64,000 nucleotides of DNA from positions 1 through 64,000 of the forward strand of contig NZ_CAJYGQ010000010.1 of NCBI RefSeq assembly GCF_913773635.1, read 5' to 3'. How positions within the stretch are numbered: the first letter of the stretch is position 1; every line of letters starts with the position of its first letter. The DNA comes from an uncultured Mucilaginibacter sp. Its GTDB lineage: Bacteria > Bacteroidota > Bacteroidia > Sphingobacteriales > Sphingobacteriaceae. The position numbers and the translations under genes are program-made. The notes beneath the pieces were generated by a model that was given only the letters and a program-made list of their open reading frames with translations, ran no database searches and was not told the DNA's origin. Shown in pieces: positions 62,773 to 64,000 of the stretch.

Positions 62773-63666
62773 ATGCAAACCCTTAAAGAGAAGTTTTTAC
62801 AAGATGGATACGTAATAATAGACGTATTAACGCAACAAGAGATTGACGACTTCAGGCAAATAATGGATGCCCTTATCAGTCCTCAGGTAAAAGCCGGTAA
62901 TAATGAAAAGAAGAGTTCCTCATTTCAGCACTTAGGCGATGAACTGAGCGATTTTGGTAAAGAAGCCCGACAGTATTATTTCCATTTGCTAACAAAGCCG
63001 GGTACCGAACCAATACATCACGCTTTTCATCACCCGGTAATTTTAAAAGCCGTTGAAGAGATTATTGGTCCTAACCTTATCGTTAATAACGCCTCAATAC
63101 TTGCAGCTAATGAAGGTACGGAGTATTCATTAGGCTGGCATCGGGATATTATCCAAATACCTCAGGATGAAATTGCCGATTGGCTTTTCTCACCGGAGCG
63201 TTTTCATAACAGCGTTCAAATCAATCTCCCGCTGGTTGATGAAAATTCTTTATGGATTGTTCCTGCAAGTCATAACCGCCCAAACACAGAAGCGGAAAAT
63301 GCAGCATTTAATGGATCTAAGCACTATGCACCAGTAGGAGCTGAAATGCCTGGAGGTGTACCTGTTAAGTTGAAAGCTGGGCAGGCAGTGCTGTATAATA
63401 ATAACCTTATACACAGAGGGTTTACTGAGAAAATGACTATACCACGTCGCACCTTGCACATGGGGTATCATAGCGCTGCATATCCTCCAACCTGGCATTT
63501 TTATCTACTAAACGGAGATCTGCTTACTCCCCAATACCTGGAAACTTTAAGCCCCACAATGCGCACAATGATGCAAGAGTATCTTGAGTGCCGTGCCCAA
63601 TATCCCAACATGGCCGAAACCTGGAAATGGGAGTATAATTTTCCTGAAAAAGAATATACCGCTTAG
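62773..63666 (+). CDS. Phytanoyl-CoA dioxygenase (PhyH)-like iron/2-oxoglutarate oxygenase
   Basis: The 297-residue protein has the Fe(II) triad H123 and D125 in LGWHRDIIQIP and H214 in LIHRGFTEK, and R225 or R226 in IPRRTLHM as the 2-oxoglutarate partner. Length and fold fit PhyH. The family hydroxylates varied substrates, not only lipids. It starts three bases after the dehydrogenase stop codon, so it belongs to that operon; the oxygenase may hydroxylate or oxidatively cleave the same sugar-derived molecule. Confidence 0.88.
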   Translation: MQTLKEKFLQDGYVIIDVLTQQEIDDFRQIMDALISPQVKAGNNEKKSSSFQHLGDELSDFGKEARQYYFHLLTKPGTEPIHHAFHHPVILKAVEEIIGPNLIVNNASILAANEGTEYSLGWHRDIIQIPQDEIADWLFSPERFHNSVQINLPLVDENSLWIVPASHNRPNTEAENAAFNGSKHYAPVGAEMPGGVPVKLKAGQAVLYNNNLIHRGFTEKMTIPRRTLHMGYHSAAYPPTWHFYLLNGDLLTPQYLETLSPTMRTMMQEYLECRAQYPNMAETWKWEYNFPEKEYTA

Positions 63667-63672
63667 TATTTG

Positions 63673-63702
63673 AGGCGGATGCACAGCTCTATGCATCCGC
63701 CT
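63673..63702 (+). terminator. Hairpin after the PhyH-like gene
   Basis: AGGCGGATGCA (63673-63683) and TGCATCCGCCT (63692-63702) pair perfectly around an 8-base loop, just after the stop codon. The following T-run is short, so termination may be partial. Confidence 0.75.
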
Positions 63703-63770
63703 TGAAAATTTAAGTCGGCTTAATTTCAAATGATGGTTATCTAATAGGTTGCAAATATTAAAATTCAAGC

Positions 63771-63783
63771 TAAAAAAGTATCA
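63771..63783 (+). promoter_or_regulatory. Motif TAAAAAAGTATCA, copy 3 (one mismatch)
   Basis: It differs from the other copies only at position 12 (C for T) and is preceded by AAGC like copy 2. Confidence 0.5.
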
Positions 63784-63932
63784 TTAAAGTAAAGCTTGAT
63801 TACGGAATTTTTAAATTTAAATAATCGCTCAATATTAAACTTATAAGTTGTCAGCACTTTTATTGCCAATTTATTTTGTAACCGTTATTGAAATTTTAAA
63901 CCGCACTTATTGAATATGCTACGTATTTTAGA

Positions 63933-63945
63933 TAAAAAAGTATTA
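63933..63945 (+). promoter_or_regulatory. Motif TAAAAAAGTATTA, copy 4, near the right edge
   Basis: It is identical to copies 1 and 2, 162 bases after copy 3 and 55 bases before the window end. Confidence 0.55.
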
Positions 63946-64000
63946 GAAATGCGTATAAAAAACTTCCATTTTTAGTGATTATAAACCAAACGCTTTTTTG

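Larger units (their letters stand above)
63703..64000. other. A/T-rich right-hand spacer, probably upstream of a gene beyond the window
   Basis: No coding frame of length is seen in these 298 bases. Two copies of the 13-base motif, at 63771 and 63933, are its only feature, and their plus-strand orientation matches the copies before GH5 and the isomerase gene. Confidence 0.55.

Noticed and set aside
1-64000. CRISPR arrays, prophage, insertion sequences, rRNA
   Set aside because: No regularly spaced direct repeats, transposase or phage-like genes, and no rRNA sequence were recognised on either strand.

Overview
The window reads as chromosome of a Bacteroidota member, most likely Sphingobacteriaceae (Mucilaginibacter/Pedobacter-like). 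The evidence is two SusC/SusD pairs in polysaccharide utilisation loci (PULs), promoters of the TTTG / TAnnTTTG type, almost no Shine-Dalgarno sequences, an OmpA protein with a calcium-binding linker, a fused E1 alpha/beta oxo-acid dehydrogenase, and an RNase P RNA and tRNA-His of bacterial type. Species assignment is inference. I see no transposase, integrase, prophage or CRISPR array.

Layout. 1-30 kb is mainly housekeeping: a nucleoside-recognition membrane protein (cut by the left edge), OsmC, a MetZ-type sulfhydrylase, OmpA, an acetate-type transporter, phosphoglycerate mutase, a large secreted S9 peptidase, aspartate kinase followed by proC and argB (all minus strand), NDH-2, a zinc alcohol dehydrogenase, fused E1, a DUF1573 protein, an aminotransferase, an NtrC-type regulator, rnpB, a very acidic small protein, purL, a VOC protein, TrmN6, a phosphoesterase, fbp, rnhA and tRNA-His. 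Between 23.4 and 27.8 kb the spacers hold palindromic repeats, including three related copies of one element.

30.5-40 kb is a first PUL: a ROK regulator with an inverted repeat just upstream, SusC, SusD-like lipoprotein, CutC and a GH92 alpha-mannosidase. It probably imports and trims alpha-mannose glycans. 40.4-44 kb carries two signalling genes: a TPR/transmembrane adenylate cyclase and a PAS protein with a histidine-kinase dimerisation segment but no ATPase.

44.1-56.6 kb is a second PUL on the minus strand (SusC, SusD, PKD lipoprotein, GH16, GH3), the order expected for beta-1,3- or mixed-linkage glucan use. A divergent gene encodes a membrane-spanning sensor ending in a LuxR-type helix-turn-helix. 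GH16 would cut at the surface, SusCD import, and GH3 trim oligosaccharides to glucose.

56.6-64 kb has an ABC-F ATPase, a ThuA-like protein, a secreted GH5 enzyme and a tight three-gene operon (sugar isomerase/epimerase, Gfo/Idh/MocA dehydrogenase, phytanoyl-CoA-dioxygenase-like oxygenase). A 13-bp motif, TAAAAAAGTATTA, lies upstream of GH5 and of the three-gene operon, and twice more in the last 240 bases. This is the strongest hint of an undescribed regulon; the last two copies probably serve a gene just beyond the right edge.
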